From assembly GCF_007991635.1 (NCBI RefSeq), contig NZ_BJYS01000023.1:60315-124314 (forward strand): 64,000 nt of DNA. The letters are read 5' to 3'. Below are positions 8,305 through 18,799 of the stretch, piece by piece (position 1 is the stretch's first letter; the number at the start of each line of letters is the position of its first letter). Below the pieces are notes generated by a model that had not been told where the DNA came from, made no database searches, and saw only the letters and a list, made by a program, of their open reading frames with translations. The translations under genes were made by a program, and so were the position numbers. Source of the DNA: Adhaeribacter aerolatus (lineage in GTDB: Bacteria; Bacteroidota; Bacteroidia; Cytophagales; Hymenobacteraceae).

Positions 8305-9696
8305 ATGAACGAAGCGCCAATAGAAGAATTTAAACGTCTGTACAATCAGCAGCGACAATTCTTTGAGAGTGGAAGAACCAGAAGTTATGCTTTCCGGCGT
8401 CAGCAGCTAATCCGGCTTAAAAACGCGGTGCGCTCACACGAGGAACTGATAACAGAAGCTTTGTACCAGGATTTGCACAAGGCGCCCACCGAAAGCTACA
8501 CCACCGAAATTGGCTTCGTTTATGAAGAAATTAATTATGCCCTGAAGCACCTGAAAGAATGGATGAAGCCCCAACGGGTGCCAACCCCTTTGATTGCGCA
8601 ACCCGCACACAGTAAAATTTACCGCGACCCACTTGGGCTTACTTTAATTATTGCTCCCTGGAACTATCCCTTTCAACTCATGCTTTCGCCGCTGGTGGGA
8701 GCCATCGCCGGCGGTAATTGTGCCATTTTAAAACCATCCGAAGAAACCACCCGCACTGCCGAGGCTATTGAAAAAATAATTAAAGACACTTTTCCGCCGG
8801 AATATATTGCAGTAGTGCAGGGTGCGGGTGCCGTGGTAGTGCCGGCGCTGATGGATAATTTTCCCTTCGACCACGTTTTCTTTACGGGCAGTGTACCGGT
8901 TGGGAAAATTATTATGGCTGCGGCGGCTAAACACCTGACACCAGTAACCTTAGAACTAGGTGGTAAAAGCCCCTGCATTGTAGACGATACGGCCAACTTA
9001 CACGTAGCAGCCCGCCGGATTGCCTGGGGCAAATTTCTGAATGCCGGTCAAACCTGCGTAGCGCCGGACTATTTAATTCTGCATCAATCTGTTAAAGACC
9101 AGTTTGTAACTTTAATTAAAGAAGCCATCCGTGATTTTTACGGCGATGACCCGGCCCAAAGTCCTGATTACCCCCGGATGCTTAATCAAAAACGGTACAA
9201 TGCGGTGGCTAAATTTCTGAAGAGCGGAAAGATTCTGGTTGGTGGCCAAACAGATGAAGAAGAAAAATATATCTCCCCTACCCTGCTGGATAATATTTCT
9301 CCAGATGACCCCATCATGCAGGAAGAAATATTCGGGCCGGTATTGCCTATCCTGACGTACCAGCACCTGGAAGAAGTACCCCGGATAATCGCCCGCCAGC
9401 CTTACCCCTTGGCTTTATATTTATTTACCGGCAGCAGCGCCCACGAAAAATATATTATGGAACAGGTACGGTTTGGGGGTGGCTGTGTAAACGATACGGT
9501 TTTACATTTAGCCAACCCAGCTATTCCGTTCGGTGGCGTGGGCACCAGTGGACTGGGCAATTACCACGGCAAATACAGTTTCGATACCTTTACCCACGCC
9601 AAAGGTGTATTAAAGGCCACTACCAAATTAGATATTCCGCTGCGGTATCCGCCCTATGAGAAAAAAGCCCGGTACGTTAAATGGTTTATGGATTAA
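8305..9696 (+). CDS. Aldehyde dehydrogenase, class 3 type
   Basis: This 463-residue NAD(P)-dependent enzyme oxidises an aldehyde to the carboxylate. The family core is intact: the APWNYPFQL segment (117-125), FTGSVPVGK in the nucleotide-binding region (193-201), catalytic base E217 in LELGGKSP, nucleophile C251 in [10 protein letters not shown], and EEIFGPVLP further on. Its length and the short C-terminus after [15 protein letters not shown] match the class 3 (ALDH3-like) group, which favours medium-chain or aromatic aldehydes. The final residues lack a clear membrane-anchor helix. The gene stands alone between two long intergenic regions, so the physiological substrate cannot be inferred. 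Confidence 0.93.
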   Translation: MNEAPIEEFKRLYNQQRQFFESGRTRSYAFRRQQLIRLKNAVRSHEELITEALYQDLHKAPTESYTTEIGFVYEEINYALKHLKEWMKPQRVPTPLIAQPAHSKIYRDPLGLTLIIAPWNYPFQLMLSPLVGAIAGGNCAILKPSEETTRTAEAIEKIIKDTFPPEYIAVVQGAGAVVVPALMDNFPFDHVFFTGSVPVGKIIMAAAAKHLTPVTLELGGKSPCIVDDTANLHVAARRIAWGKFLNAGQTCVAPDYLILHQSVKDQFVTLIKEAIRDFYGDDPAQSPDYPRMLNQKRYNAVAKFLKSGKILVGGQTDEEEKYISPTLLDNISPDDPIMQEEIFGPVLPILTYQHLEEVPRIIARQPYPLALYLFTGSSAHEKYIMEQVRFGGGCVNDTVLHLANPAIPFGGVGTSGLGNYHGKYSFDTFTHAKGVLKATTKLDIPLRYPPYEKKARYVKWFMD

Positions 9697-10195
9697 CTGT
9701 GAAGCTTTTTATTATCTCAATTGCCAGCATTTATAGTTACCATTGGCGGTGTTATCACAGCCAACCATAAAGCAGACTACTTGCCGGCGAAAACTCACAC
9801 TCACGGTAAGGGCTGCTGACTAAGTAATTTCAAAATGCCAAACAGCTTCTAAAATACTTAACAGCTTTCATTTCAAAGAAAATTAATATTTTCTTTGAAC
9901 TATTACTTACAAAATTCCGGCTTAGTTCTCAATGCTTTTCACCCAAACCTTATTAATCAGAATGATGAGGAGGTTTTCGGGTTTCCGTTAAATTTAGAAA
10001 ACTTAATTCGATTGAGTTGGTTTATCTCTACAAATCAGGTTCTTTTAGTTTTGTTTTTACACCCGGTTTTCGCAAATAATTTTTGTTTATCCCGGAGCAT
10101 ATCTGTTAAAAATATATTTATAAACTATTGATAATCAATAAATACAATTAGTACTCTTCTGAACCAAGCCCAGGTTACACCTGTTATAATTCTGT
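9697..10195. other. Intergenic region without recognised features
   Basis: About 500 bp of AT-rich DNA lies between the aldehyde dehydrogenase and the radical SAM gene. A 78-codon plus-strand frame (9895-10131) is present but has low complexity and no recognisable motif. I see no RNA gene or strong hairpin. Confidence 0.55.
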
Positions 10196-11227
10196 ATGCA
10201 GAAACTTAATCCTTCTACTATTTTATATACTCCCGACGCCCTGAACCAGCGCGGGTTACAGGCTTTGGCAGACTACCCGAATGCTATCCGCGAAGAGATA
10301 AAACAACATAACCGTTTGCCGATTTTAGACGGCAATCATTACCAGGTAAAGTCTAATGTATTGGTACTAGGCCGCCTGAAAACGCTGGTTTGCAAGGAAA
10401 GTGGCCGGAGTTCTGATTTTATTTCGCCAAGTTTGGCAAACGGCTGTTTAGGAGCCTGTGCTTATTGCTACGTAGACCGCAACAAGCCCGTAAACCCGAT
10501 TACCTTGTTTACTAATACCGAAGAAATATTGGCCGCCGTAGACAAGCACGTGCAAAAGCAAGTTTGGCCCAAAGTGCCTAATCAAACACACCCCTTGTAT
10601 TACAGCTACGATATTGGCTGTAACTCCGATATTTCGGTAGATGCTTCTATTTCGGACAATGTAAAAGTAGCCGTAGATTTTTACCGGAAACACCCGAAAG
10701 CTTTTGCCACTTTCGCCACTAAATTCGTGAACTCCGACATGCTTACTTGCGACCCGCAAGGCAAAGTTCGCATTCGGTTTAGTTTATTGCCGCATAAGGT
10801 AAGTAAGTTAGTAGATGTACGCACCGATTCGGTAGACAAGCGTATTGCTGCTATTAATGATTTTTACCAGGCCGGTTACGAAGTCCACGTTAACTTTTCG
10901 CCGGTGATTGTCTACGAAGGTTGGCAAGATGATTACCGCGAGTTGTTTGAAGAACTAAACGAAGCGGTACACCCGCAGGTAAAAGCACAGATGAGTTGCG
11001 AAGTAATATTTTTAACGCATAACTTCTGGCAACACGAAGCAAACTTAAGCATCAACCCGAAAGCAGAAGACTTAATCTGGACGCCGGCTACGCAGGAAAC
11101 CAAGAGAAGCCAGTTTGGCGGGATTAATGTACGCTATCAGCACCAACTAAAAGCCCAGTTAATAGAAGAATTCAAGCAGTTGCAGCAGGAAATTATACCG
11201 TGGTGCTCAATCCGGTATATTTTTTAA
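10196..11227 (+). CDS. SPL-family radical SAM protein (spore photoproduct lyase-like)
   Basis: This 343-residue protein carries the 4Fe-4S cluster motif C84-x3-C88-x2-C91 in NGCLGACAYCY, characteristic of spore photoproduct lyases, which use a 5'-deoxyadenosyl radical to repair thymine dimers. Bacillus SplB is about the same length and also uses a cysteine near position 141 as hydrogen donor. Here C142, in GCNSDISVDA, falls at the equivalent place. The organism is not expected to form spores, so a role in repairing other UV lesions, or another radical reaction, is more likely. It stands alone and is followed by a strong terminator shared with the convergent uxuA. The family call is firm; the substrate is unknown. 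Confidence 0.88.
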   Translation: MQKLNPSTILYTPDALNQRGLQALADYPNAIREEIKQHNRLPILDGNHYQVKSNVLVLGRLKTLVCKESGRSSDFISPSLANGCLGACAYCYVDRNKPVNPITLFTNTEEILAAVDKHVQKQVWPKVPNQTHPLYYSYDIGCNSDISVDASISDNVKVAVDFYRKHPKAFATFATKFVNSDMLTCDPQGKVRIRFSLLPHKVSKLVDVRTDSVDKRIAAINDFYQAGYEVHVNFSPVIVYEGWQDDYRELFEELNEAVHPQVKAQMSCEVIFLTHNFWQHEANLSINPKAEDLIWTPATQETKRSQFGGINVRYQHQLKAQLIEEFKQLQQEIIPWCSIRYIF

Positions 11228-11244
11228 GCCAGGATTATACATAC

Positions 11245-11281
11245 AAAAGCCCCGGTACTTGCAACAGGTACCGGGGCTTTT
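11245..11281. terminator. Bidirectional rho-independent terminator
   Basis: A perfect 14 bp inverted repeat, AAAAGCCCCGGTAC (11245-11258) with GTACCGGGGCTTTT (11268-11281), has a 9-base loop. A U-run follows in both directions. It lies between the stop codons of the convergent radical SAM gene and uxuA. Confidence 0.93.
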
Positions 11282-11292
11282 TACATTATGCA

Positions 11293-12462
11293 CTAAACCC
11301 AGTTTTCGGAGCGGCAGATGCCCTCTTGCAAGCCGCGCAGTTCTGCCAAGCCGCGCATCCGGCCAATGCAGGAATAACCAGGATTAGTTGTTTTATGCAA
11401 GTCATCCATCATCTGGTGACCGTGATCGGGCCGGAACGGAATGGGTTCTGCTACCTGCTGCTGAATGGTCAGGATTTCTTTCATCACGGCATACATATCT
11501 ACGTCGCCGCCCAGGTGGTCATCCTCGTAGAAATTGCCGTGCTCATCTTTTTTAACATTTCTTAAATGTACAAAATGAATGCGGTCGCCTACCATCCGGG
11601 CCATTTCGGGCAAATTATTGTTGGGGTTAGCACCCAAAGAACCGGTACAGAAACAAATGCCATTGCTTTGATTGGGTACCGCCGATAAAATATATTCCAA
11701 ATCCTCGGCCGTACTCACAATACGGGGCAAACCCAAAATATTAAACGGCGGATCATCGGGGTGAATGGCGAGTTTTATTCCTACATCTTCGGCTACCGGC
11801 GCTATTTGCTGCAAGAAATATTTTAGGTTTTCCCGTAGTTCGGTGCGGTCAATATCCCGGTACCGGGCCAAATTTGCCCGCATCTCCTCCAGGGTTTGTT
11901 TTTTCTCGCCGGGTATACCAAACATCACAATATTTACCAATTTTTCTATTTGTGCCGGCGTATATTGCTTAAATCTTTTTTCTGCTTCCTGCAAAACAGC
12001 TTCGGAATAATCCTGGCAGGCGTTTTCTCTTTGCAGAACGTGGATATCAAAAACCGCCAAGTCGAACCAATTAAAGTAAAGCGCTTTAGAGCCATCGGAC
12101 ATAACCAAGTCCAAATCGGTCCGGGTCCAATCGTTAACGGGCATAAAATTGTAGGTTACAATCTTAATGCCGCAGGCCGCAATATTCCGGAGAGATTCTT
12201 TGTATAAATCAATATAATGCTGGTAATCGCCGGTTCGGGTTTTAATAGATTCGTGAATAGTAACGCTTTCTACTACATCCCAAGTAAGATCATAAGCGGC
12301 TAATTCGGCCTGTCGCTTTTTTATTTCTTCTACTGGCCACACTTCGCCGTGTGGAATGTGGTGCAAGGCCGTTACAATGCCTTCAGCGCCGGTTTGTTTA
12401 ATATCCTGCAGCTTTACCGGGTCCTGCGGCCCAAACCAACGCCATGTTTCTCGCAATTTCAT
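11293..12462 (-). CDS. uxuA: Mannonate dehydratase
   Basis: This 389-residue cytoplasmic enzyme dehydrates D-mannonate to 2-keto-3-deoxygluconate in hexuronate breakdown. It is recognised by family segments such as MKLRETWRWFGPQDPV at the N-terminus, EGIVTALHHIP, GIKLAIHPDDPP and FVHLRNVKKDE, and by HPD and RPDHGHQM near the C-terminus, which carry metal-binding histidines. Length is typical (the E. coli enzyme is 394 residues). It lies downstream of an SDR gene on the same strand, separated by 210 bp containing two REP-like elements. With that SDR it supplies the reduction and dehydration steps for glucuronate released by the GH67 alpha-glucuronidase nearby. Uronate isomerase (UxaC) is not in the window. 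Confidence 0.95.
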   Translation of the reverse strand: MKLRETWRWFGPQDPVKLQDIKQTGAEGIVTALHHIPHGEVWPVEEIKKRQAELAAYDLTWDVVESVTIHESIKTRTGDYQHYIDLYKESLRNIAACGIKIVTYNFMPVNDWTRTDLDLVMSDGSKALYFNWFDLAVFDIHVLQRENACQDYSEAVLQEAEKRFKQYTPAQIEKLVNIVMFGIPGEKKQTLEEMRANLARYRDIDRTELRENLKYFLQQIAPVAEDVGIKLAIHPDDPPFNILGLPRIVSTAEDLEYILSAVPNQSNGICFCTGSLGANPNNNLPEMARMVGDRIHFVHLRNVKKDEHGNFYEDDHLGGDVDMYAVMKEILTIQQQVAEPIPFRPDHGHQMMDDLHKTTNPGYSCIGRMRGLAELRGLQEGICRSENWV

Positions 12463-12501
12463 GTATTGTATTTACTTTTTTATTTTACTAAATTTTACGA
12501 A

Positions 12502-12531
12502 GTTCTCCCTTTAGAGGGGTAGGGGGGAGGA
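12502..12531 (-). repeat. REP-like element, copy C
   Basis: GTTCTCCCTTTAGAGGGGTA runs into a G-rich GGGGGAGGA. Its reverse complement, CCTCCCCCCTACCCCTC then AAAGGGAGAA, lines up with copy A at 7753. It forms an inverted pair with 12622-12651. Confidence 0.55.
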
Positions 12532-12621
12532 GCTATACGAATTCAATATTTTAATATTTAACTTCAGGATAAGAATCCTATTAAAAAATTATAATATCCT
12601 TTTCCTGAGGAAATATAAATA

Positions 12622-12651
12622 ATCCTCCCCCTACTGCCTCCAAAGGCGACT
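12622..12651 (+). repeat. REP-like element, copy D
   Basis: ATCCTCCCCCTACTGCCTCC followed by AAAGGCGAC is an imperfect inverted partner of 12502-12531, with 90 bp between them. The pair fills the gap between uxuA and the SDR gene and could form a long imperfect hairpin in a read-through transcript. Confidence 0.55.
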
Positions 12652-12672
12652 TAAAATTACTTTTGGTAATAA

Positions 12673-13476
12673 CTAAACGCCCGAAAAAACCGAGAAACCG
12701 CCGTCTACGCAAATTACTTCGCCGCTAACAAATTTAGAGGCATCGCTTAAAAGCCAAATTAGCGCGCCGTTAAGTTCTTCGGGCTCGCCAAAACGTTTGT
12801 AAGGCGTGCTGCGAATTACGGCCTCGCCCCGGGTGGTATACCCCCCGTTGGGGGTGGTTAACAGATGCCGGTTTTGTTTCGTTACAAAAAAGCCGGGGGC
12901 AATCGCATTCATCCTGATTTTATCACCGTACCGGTTCGCTAGTTCTACGGCCATCCAACGGGTATAATTATCGATAGCCGCTTTGGCCATAGAGTAACCC
13001 AAAACCCGCGTAATAGCTGTTTGAGCCGCCATTGAAGAAATATTGATTATAGTGCCGCCGTTATTTACCATGTGCCGGCCAAAAATAGTAGTGGGTAAAA
13101 CCGTACCGTATAAATTTAAATCAAATACCTGTTTCAGGGCTTCAATATTAACCGAAAAGACATCCTGATCCGGGCCAATGACTGCTTCGGCCACGTTGCC
13201 ACCGGCAGCATTTACCAGGGCATCTATTCGGCCGTAGGTTGCTAATATTTGCTCGCAGGCACGCTCCAGATCCTCCGGTTGCAGTACATCTGCTGCGATG
13301 AATAAGGCTTCGCCGCCGGTTTGTTTCACTTCCTGCTCCCGCTCGCGGCCCACCTCAGCATTCCGGCCCAAAATTATTACTTTGCCGCCGGCTTCAGCAA
13401 TGGCTTTGATAAAGGCACCTCCCAGAATACCGGTGCCGCCGGTAATTACTATCACTTTGTCTTTAATATTGAACAT
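12673..13476 (-). CDS. SDR oxidoreductase, probable fructuronate reductase
   Basis: This 267-residue classical short-chain dehydrogenase has a Rossmann motif TGGTGILGG (12-20), NAAGG (89-93), catalytic S148 in NISSMA, and Y161-x3-K165 in GYSMAK. A C-terminal VDGGFSVFSGV closes the fold. SDR proteins next to uxuA in Bacteroidota are taken as the enzyme that interconverts D-fructuronate and D-mannonate, replacing the unrelated UxuB. That assignment rests on the neighbour and the family, not on a diagnostic residue. The gene starts 284 bp after susD, beyond a terminator-like hairpin, so it may have its own promoter. The other possibility is a gluconate 5-dehydrogenase-like enzyme. Confidence 0.85.
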   Translation of the reverse strand: MFNIKDKVIVITGGTGILGGAFIKAIAEAGGKVIILGRNAEVGREREQEVKQTGGEALFIAADVLQPEDLERACEQILATYGRIDALVNAAGGNVAEAVIGPDQDVFSVNIEALKQVFDLNLYGTVLPTTIFGRHMVNNGGTIINISSMAAQTAITRVLGYSMAKAAIDNYTRWMAVELANRYGDKIRMNAIAPGFFVTKQNRHLLTTPNGGYTTRGEAVIRSTPYKRFGEPEELNGALIWLLSDASKFVSGEVICVDGGFSVFSGV

Positions 13477-13543
13477 GTATTTCTAGAATTTAAGCAATTA
13501 TATTGTGGCCAAAAAATAGCCGTTATAAGTTTATGAAGCGGCA

Positions 13544-13587
13544 ATATAAAAAAACCTGTAAGATTATTTCTCCAGGTCTTTTTATAT
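13544..13587 (-). terminator. Terminator-like hairpin downstream of susD
   Basis: ATATAAAAAAACCTG (13544-13558) and CAGGTCTTTTTATAT (13573-13587) pair at 14 of 15 positions around a 14-base loop. Read on the minus strand the stem is rich in A then T, as expected of a rho-independent terminator. It lies between susD and the SDR gene and could separate or attenuate the two transcripts. Confidence 0.65.
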
Positions 13588-13760
13588 TTAACATAGTAAA
13601 ACACGCGTAATCTGTGTTTAAATAATAAGGTTACCCTTGTCGTTGCTTAATCCTTTACTTTGCAGCCCTTGGCCCGAAATTACATGGATTTCGACAACTT
13701 CTTGAACAGTCAGTTTTTTCATTAATCTACTGACCTTGAGAGTTAGTTTTACCAATCAAA

Positions 13761-15602
13761 CTACTCGTCTATAATTTCAGTTAAAGCAGGTATATTGGTC
13801 TCTGCCCCAGCATACCCAATATTTTGATTTAAGTGGCCTTTGCTATTTGAGACAATGGCATTGATCGGAATAGGCCACAAAACATGGTAAGGACTCATGG
13901 TATATTTATCTCCGTGAATGGTTTGCACATTCTTATTATAAAACTCATTCTTCTCCATCACCCGATCATAAAAGAAATTATCTTTAGAGAAATCGGCCAA
14001 GTTATAGGTTTTACCATTATAGGCGGGTTTACCAGTTTTAGCAAATAAATAGGCAATACGCGTAAGTTCCGTTTTACGGGGTTCTTCGTAATATAATTCC
14101 CTTGCCCGCTCATCCAGAATAGTGCCAATGGTAATATTGCCGGCTGCCACCGGGGCCGCCTGGGCCCGGGCTCTTACCTTGTTAATATCCGCGGCAGCAA
14201 GCGCCAGGTTATCTTTCCAGTAGTAAGCTTCGGCTCTCAATAAATAAGTTTCGGCCAACCGGAAAACGTACCAATCGGTATGTCCGCCACTGGGCTGCAC
14301 CCGCTCCGGATCCGGAACAAATAATTTATAATGCGGCCAGGAGAACCAATTCCGGATGGTATCGGAGGTGGTACGGGTGCCATTGGTATTATACTTAACC
14401 AGGTTTTTACCATACCAGGGATTATTTGCTTTCTTCAAAGCCGGATCATTATAAACCAAATCCTCCATATTCATCCAGTTACCAGGAGAATGGCGCAAAT
14501 CTTTATTATCACCCTTCCAAATGGTTTCGGTATAGTACCAAGTTGGCCGGAGGCGGCCAATTCCTCTGCCGGTCATTAGAACCTGCGGAATTTCTGCATT
14601 AACGGCATCGCTGGTTCCTTTCAAACCTCCCGGCGTTAATACTCGGTTATTACCCCAAAGGGGCACGCCATTGCGCATACTCTGGATGCCACCTTCCAAA
14701 TTACCGTCCAGGGCAAGCCGATCGATAACCAGCAACAGGGCTTCCTTATTTTCGGCCAGAGCTTTGTTTTCCGGCCGGTGTAAATCCCAGATTACATTTT
14801 TAGTGGCATTGGCTTTATCAACACCAAACCGGGTGGTCATAAGGGCGTGGTTGCCCCCGTCTATTACATTGGAGGCCGACTTAATAGCAGCATCAAATTC
14901 ACCTAAGGCCAAATTCACCTTGGTTAGTAAATGGCTGACAGCTCCCCGGGTTACTTCTCCTTTATCTATCGTAACCGGTACCCACTTCTCGGCAAACTCC
15001 AAATCTTCCTTCATCTTTTGCAGAATAACCTCCCGCTTGGTAGAATAAAAATCCATCTTTGGCGTTTGAATTTCCTTCAGTATTAAGGGCACATCTCCAA
15101 ACTGTTGAGTCAGGCGATAATACCGGAAAGCCCGATGAAAGTAAGCTGTACCCAAAACGGCATTCCGTTCGGCCTCATCCTTAAAAACGGCTTCATCGAT
15201 CCGGGAAATGACGACATTGGCATATTTAATACCTTTAAATCCTTCATACCAGTACCAGCCTATTTTATTGCGGTCGGTATGATTTAAATTAGCATCCGGC
15301 GTAATCATCAAATTCATATCCTGGGCCGGCCCCGATTTATCGGTAGTACCTTCCACTGCCAATTCGGAAAAAATATGTTCAGTAACAATAGGCGGGTTAT
15401 CTCCATACCACTCATAACGCATATTCCGCAAGCCGGCAACCAAAGCTGACCGCATGCCATTGGCATCGTTAAAGGTATTTTCAGGAGCATAAAAAGATAG
15501 AACTTTGGGTTTTAAAAAGTCCTCTTTACAACCAATAACTCCAAAAGTGCTTATACCAGCCAAGGCCAGAAGGTATATCGTTTTTTTATATAATATTTTC
15601 AT
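13761..15602 (-). CDS. SusD/RagB-family outer-membrane glycan-binding lipoprotein
   Basis: This 613-residue surface lipoprotein captures oligosaccharides and passes them to its SusC partner. The signal peptide ends in a lipobox, GVIGC, with C25 as the lipidated residue, followed by KEDFLKPK as in SusD proteins. The TPR-like core includes [22 protein letters not shown], the classic helix pair, and the C-terminus has the SusD segment [14 protein letters not shown]. It is 32 bp downstream of susC and co-transcribed. The nearby GH67, GH10 and uronate genes suggest glucuronoxylan fragments as ligand; this is inferred. A hairpin after the gene probably ends the main transcript. Confidence 0.94.
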   Translation of the reverse strand: MKILYKKTIYLLALAGISTFGVIGCKEDFLKPKVLSFYAPENTFNDANGMRSALVAGLRNMRYEWYGDNPPIVTEHIFSELAVEGTTDKSGPAQDMNLMITPDANLNHTDRNKIGWYWYEGFKGIKYANVVISRIDEAVFKDEAERNAVLGTAYFHRAFRYYRLTQQFGDVPLILKEIQTPKMDFYSTKREVILQKMKEDLEFAEKWVPVTIDKGEVTRGAVSHLLTKVNLALGEFDAAIKSASNVIDGGNHALMTTRFGVDKANATKNVIWDLHRPENKALAENKEALLLVIDRLALDGNLEGGIQSMRNGVPLWGNNRVLTPGGLKGTSDAVNAEIPQVLMTGRGIGRLRPTWYYTETIWKGDNKDLRHSPGNWMNMEDLVYNDPALKKANNPWYGKNLVKYNTNGTRTTSDTIRNWFSWPHYKLFVPDPERVQPSGGHTDWYVFRLAETYLLRAEAYYWKDNLALAAADINKVRARAQAAPVAAGNITIGTILDERARELYYEEPRKTELTRIAYLFAKTGKPAYNGKTYNLADFSKDNFFYDRVMEKNEFYNKNVQTIHGDKYTMSPYHVLWPIPINAIVSNSKGHLNQNIGYAGAETNIPALTEIIDE

Positions 15603-15634
15603 AATCTGATTCCGTTATATTTTACCACATTATT

Positions 15635-18600
15635 TTACAAAGTCATGTTTAAGCCCAGGGTATAGGTTCTGGGAGTAGGACCACTATTTTCCGGATCCCA
15701 AAAGGACCAATCAGGGGCATAATAGGCTACGTTGCGGGTTGTAAAATATAATCTTAGATTCTGAATACTGGCCCGTTGAATAATTTCCCGGGGCAGGGTA
15801 TAAGCCAAAGCAATATTGTCTAACCGGATGAGAGACTTTTTCCGGTAAATATCGAAACTGGCCCCGCCGTTGCTGGAATATAGCCGGGCATAATCATTGC
15901 GGGCATTTTCTGGCGTCCAGTAAGGAACTACATAAGAACTGGAGCGATCCAGGAAACCGGTATTATTTTTTGCCTGGTTAAACGTATTAATATGACCCCA
16001 GTAGGAATACATCATAAAGGAAAAATCAAGGTTCTTCAATATTTTAAATTCGTTCCGGAGGGTCCATCTGAACCGGGGAGCAGTATACCCCAAGAATTCT
16101 TTATCGTCGTTGGTGTATTTAAAATCGCCGTTTACATCTTTAACCTTAAAATCGCCTGGCTTTACACCATATTTCGCGGCTTGTTCAGCCTCATTTTCCT
16201 GCCAGACCCCAAGCGTTCTTAAGCCCCATCTTTCGTCGATGGCGTGGCCGATAAACCAGCTATTAGAAATATCATCCTGCTCCTTCTGACCGATTACGTT
16301 GCCGGCTTCATCTTTAACATCCACCATATCACCGTACAGATGCACAATCTTATTCCGGTTCAGAGAAAAATTAAAAGTGGTTTTCCAGGCAATATTTTCT
16401 CTTTCGAAATTATGACTGGTAAGATTAAGCTCAATACCTTTGTTCTGGACTTCACCCAGGTTGTCTAAAACATAGTTAAAGCCTAAAAAATCTGGCAAAG
16501 CTCTTTGTACCAACAGATCGGTGGTAGCCATTTTATAGGCTTCTATACTGCCGTCAATTACATTATTAAAGAGGCCAAAATCCAAGCCCGCATTCAGAGA
16601 CTCTGTACTTTCCCATCTTAAACCCGGGTTAGCCATCCGGTTAACATACAGCTGGGAAACTTGGTAAACAGTGCCATCCGGCTTTACCAGGAGGTATTTA
16701 CCAGAAGTTAAATCCGATATAGCATCGTAGCGACCAATATCCCGGTTTCCGTTTTTACCCCAGGAAAACCGCAGCTTCCCATAATTCAACCAACTCAGGG
16801 CAGGTGCTGCTTTCACAAAAGATTCGTCGGTAAAAATCCAGCCGAAAGCGGCGGCCGGGAAAGTAGCCCGGGGGTTAGATTGTCCAAACGCGGAATAGCC
16901 ATCGCGGCGCACCGATAAGGTTAAAAGGTAGCGCTGCTTCAAGGCATAATATACCCGCGCCATGAGGGCATCGCCGGTACTGTAATTGTCGCTGGCGCTA
17001 ATAATGGGATTTATACCCGCCTGAATCCGATGGTAACCAAGTTTGTCGTGCGGATCAAAACCTTCGTTGGACATGGCGTTTTGCCAGCTTTGATATTTTT
17101 CGGCATTGGCCAGGAGCGTCACATCTAATTCGTGTATTTCTCCAAATTTTTTATTCCATTTTATCAGGTTATCAATTTGCCAATTATAAATATGGCTTTG
17201 TTCCCGGCTGGCTAATCCACCTTTTTTGGCCCAATCCGGGTGGCCTGCTCCCTGATGATTGTAATACCGGAACCACTCTAAACGGGGTGAAAAATTAACC
17301 TGGTAAGTGGCGCCAAATGGCAGGTTAACCTTACCATATATGGTTGAAATAAGCGTGGTATATTTTCTTAACCGATCGGTATAACTCATCGAAAGGAAAG
17401 GATGCCTGGATCCTCCACCCGGCTCATCTACCGGGCTATACCGGAGGTTACCTTCATTATCATATTCCGAGCCCCAGGGGGAGTTATTAATAATTCTACC
17501 CCAATCGGCATAAGTAGGGCTTGGATCATCATCAAAAGACACATGGCTCTCATCCCGGTCCGCAAATTGGGTATTTAGTCCTACCGTCAGGAATTTATTT
17601 ACTTTTCCTTCCAGGTTGAGACGGCTGCGATAAGTAGTAAACTGATCGCCAACAATTACCCCTTCATTATCCTGGTATCCCAACGACATATAATAAGAAA
17701 CACCCTCTTTCTTTCCCGAGAGGCTTACATTATAATCTTGCCGTTTCCCGTTGTGAAATACCATATCGGCCCAGTCGACAGTATTACCGGCTTTATAATT
17801 TTCAATTTCGATGGGGTTGAAGCCCAGCCTTTGCAACCAGACATCAGTCGGGTCGCCGGTGGCACCATCTAACCAGGTAGCTAAAGGATAATTGCCAGGC
17901 AAAGTATTTGGGTTAGAATAGGTATAGGGCTTTGCATTAACATCACGGCTATTTTGCACATCCTCCCGCCACTTAATAAATCCTTCGGGGCCGTATACTT
18001 TCTCTTCTTTCGCCAGGGTAGCCAATCCAAAACTTGCATCGAAAGTAACCACCGGCTTGCCCTCTTTCCCTCTTTTAGTAGTAATAAGCACAACGCCGGA
18101 AGCTGACTTGGCTCCGTAAACCGCTGCAGAACTAGCGTCTTTTAACACATCAATCGTTTCAATATCGTTGGGGTTTATATCGGCTAATGCACCGTAATAA
18201 ATAATACCGTCGAGTACAATCAAAGGAGAGGAACCAGCCGAGAGCGTGTTCTGCCCACGTACTTGCAAACTGCCGCCTCCTTTGGCAGAAGCACTAAAAC
18301 CTACGTTTAAACCAGGTACATTTCCACGCAATACATCCTGTACCGAATTTGGATTCTCATTTTCCAGCTGGGTAGCCTTAACCTGCGATACGGCACCAGT
18401 CAAATCCCGTTTTGTCTGGGTACCATAGCCAATCACCACTACTTCATCCAGAGCTTTTACATCATCGGTTAAGGTAACATTTAAAGATTGCTGCCCATTT
18501 ATAGGCACTTCTTTGGGCGTGAAACCAATGAAAGAAAAAACTAAAATACCTTTATTGTCGGGAACCGCAAGGGAATAGCGCCCACCGGCATCGGAAGTGG

Positions 18601-18799
18601 TGCCAATAGTCGTACCTTTCACTACAATAGTAACACCCGGCAGGGCTTCGCCATTATTAGAGGTTATGCGGCCGGAAACGGCAAATTGCCCCTGGCTTTG
18701 CGTTTGTCCCGCTTGTGCCTGGGCGAGTTGCACAGTAAGCAGCAGACAGAGCACGATTGGGATCATGCTCCAAGGAAGTTTGAGTAAGGGATTTTTCAT
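15635..18799 (-). CDS. SusC/RagA-family TonB-dependent outer-membrane transporter
   Basis: This 1054-residue TonB-dependent beta-barrel imports oligosaccharides. Visible parts are a signal peptide ending QLAQAQ; a carboxypeptidase-regulatory-like domain (about 40-112, VSGRITSNNGEALPGVTI); the SusC signature DEVVVIGYGTQTKRDLTGAV; a plug with VLKDASSAAVYGAK; and a long barrel ending in an aromatic-rich strand, YTLGLNMTL. It is the first gene of the susC-susD operon. The 582 bp leader shows no LacI operator like the one upstream of the regulator gene, so control may be by another factor. Substrate is inferred from the neighbouring xylan and glucuronate genes. Confidence 0.95.
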   Translation of the reverse strand: MKNPLLKLPWSMIPIVLCLLLTVQLAQAQAGQTQSQGQFAVSGRITSNNGEALPGVTIVVKGTTIGTTSDAGGRYSLAVPDNKGILVFSFIGFTPKEVPINGQQSLNVTLTDDVKALDEVVVIGYGTQTKRDLTGAVSQVKATQLENENPNSVQDVLRGNVPGLNVGFSASAKGGGSLQVRGQNTLSAGSSPLIVLDGIIYYGALADINPNDIETIDVLKDASSAAVYGAKSASGVVLITTKRGKEGKPVVTFDASFGLATLAKEEKVYGPEGFIKWREDVQNSRDVNAKPYTYSNPNTLPGNYPLATWLDGATGDPTDVWLQRLGFNPIEIENYKAGNTVDWADMVFHNGKRQDYNVSLSGKKEGVSYYMSLGYQDNEGVIVGDQFTTYRSRLNLEGKVNKFLTVGLNTQFADRDESHVSFDDDPSPTYADWGRIINNSPWGSEYDNEGNLRYSPVDEPGGGSRHPFLSMSYTDRLRKYTTLISTIYGKVNLPFGATYQVNFSPRLEWFRYYNHQGAGHPDWAKKGGLASREQSHIYNWQIDNLIKWNKKFGEIHELDVTLLANAEKYQSWQNAMSNEGFDPHDKLGYHRIQAGINPIISASDNYSTGDALMARVYYALKQRYLLTLSVRRDGYSAFGQSNPRATFPAAAFGWIFTDESFVKAAPALSWLNYGKLRFSWGKNGNRDIGRYDAISDLTSGKYLLVKPDGTVYQVSQLYVNRMANPGLRWESTESLNAGLDFGLFNNVIDGSIEAYKMATTDLLVQRALPDFLGFNYVLDNLGEVQNKGIELNLTSHNFERENIAWKTTFNFSLNRNKIVHLYGDMVDVKDEAGNVIGQKEQDDISNSWFIGHAIDERWGLRTLGVWQENEAEQAAKYGVKPGDFKVKDVNGDFKYTNDDKEFLGYTAPRFRWTLRNEFKILKNLDFSFMMYSYWGHINTFNQAKNNTGFLDRSSSYVVPYWTPENARNDYARLYSSNGGASFDIYRKKSLIRLDNIALAYTLPREIIQRASIQNLRLYFTTRNVAYYAPDWSFWDPENSGPTPRTYTLGLNMTL

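Noticed and set aside
9895..10131. 78-codon plus-strand frame before the radical SAM gene
   Set aside because: Composition is hydrophobic and irregular with no recognisable domain, and neighbouring sequence is non-coding.
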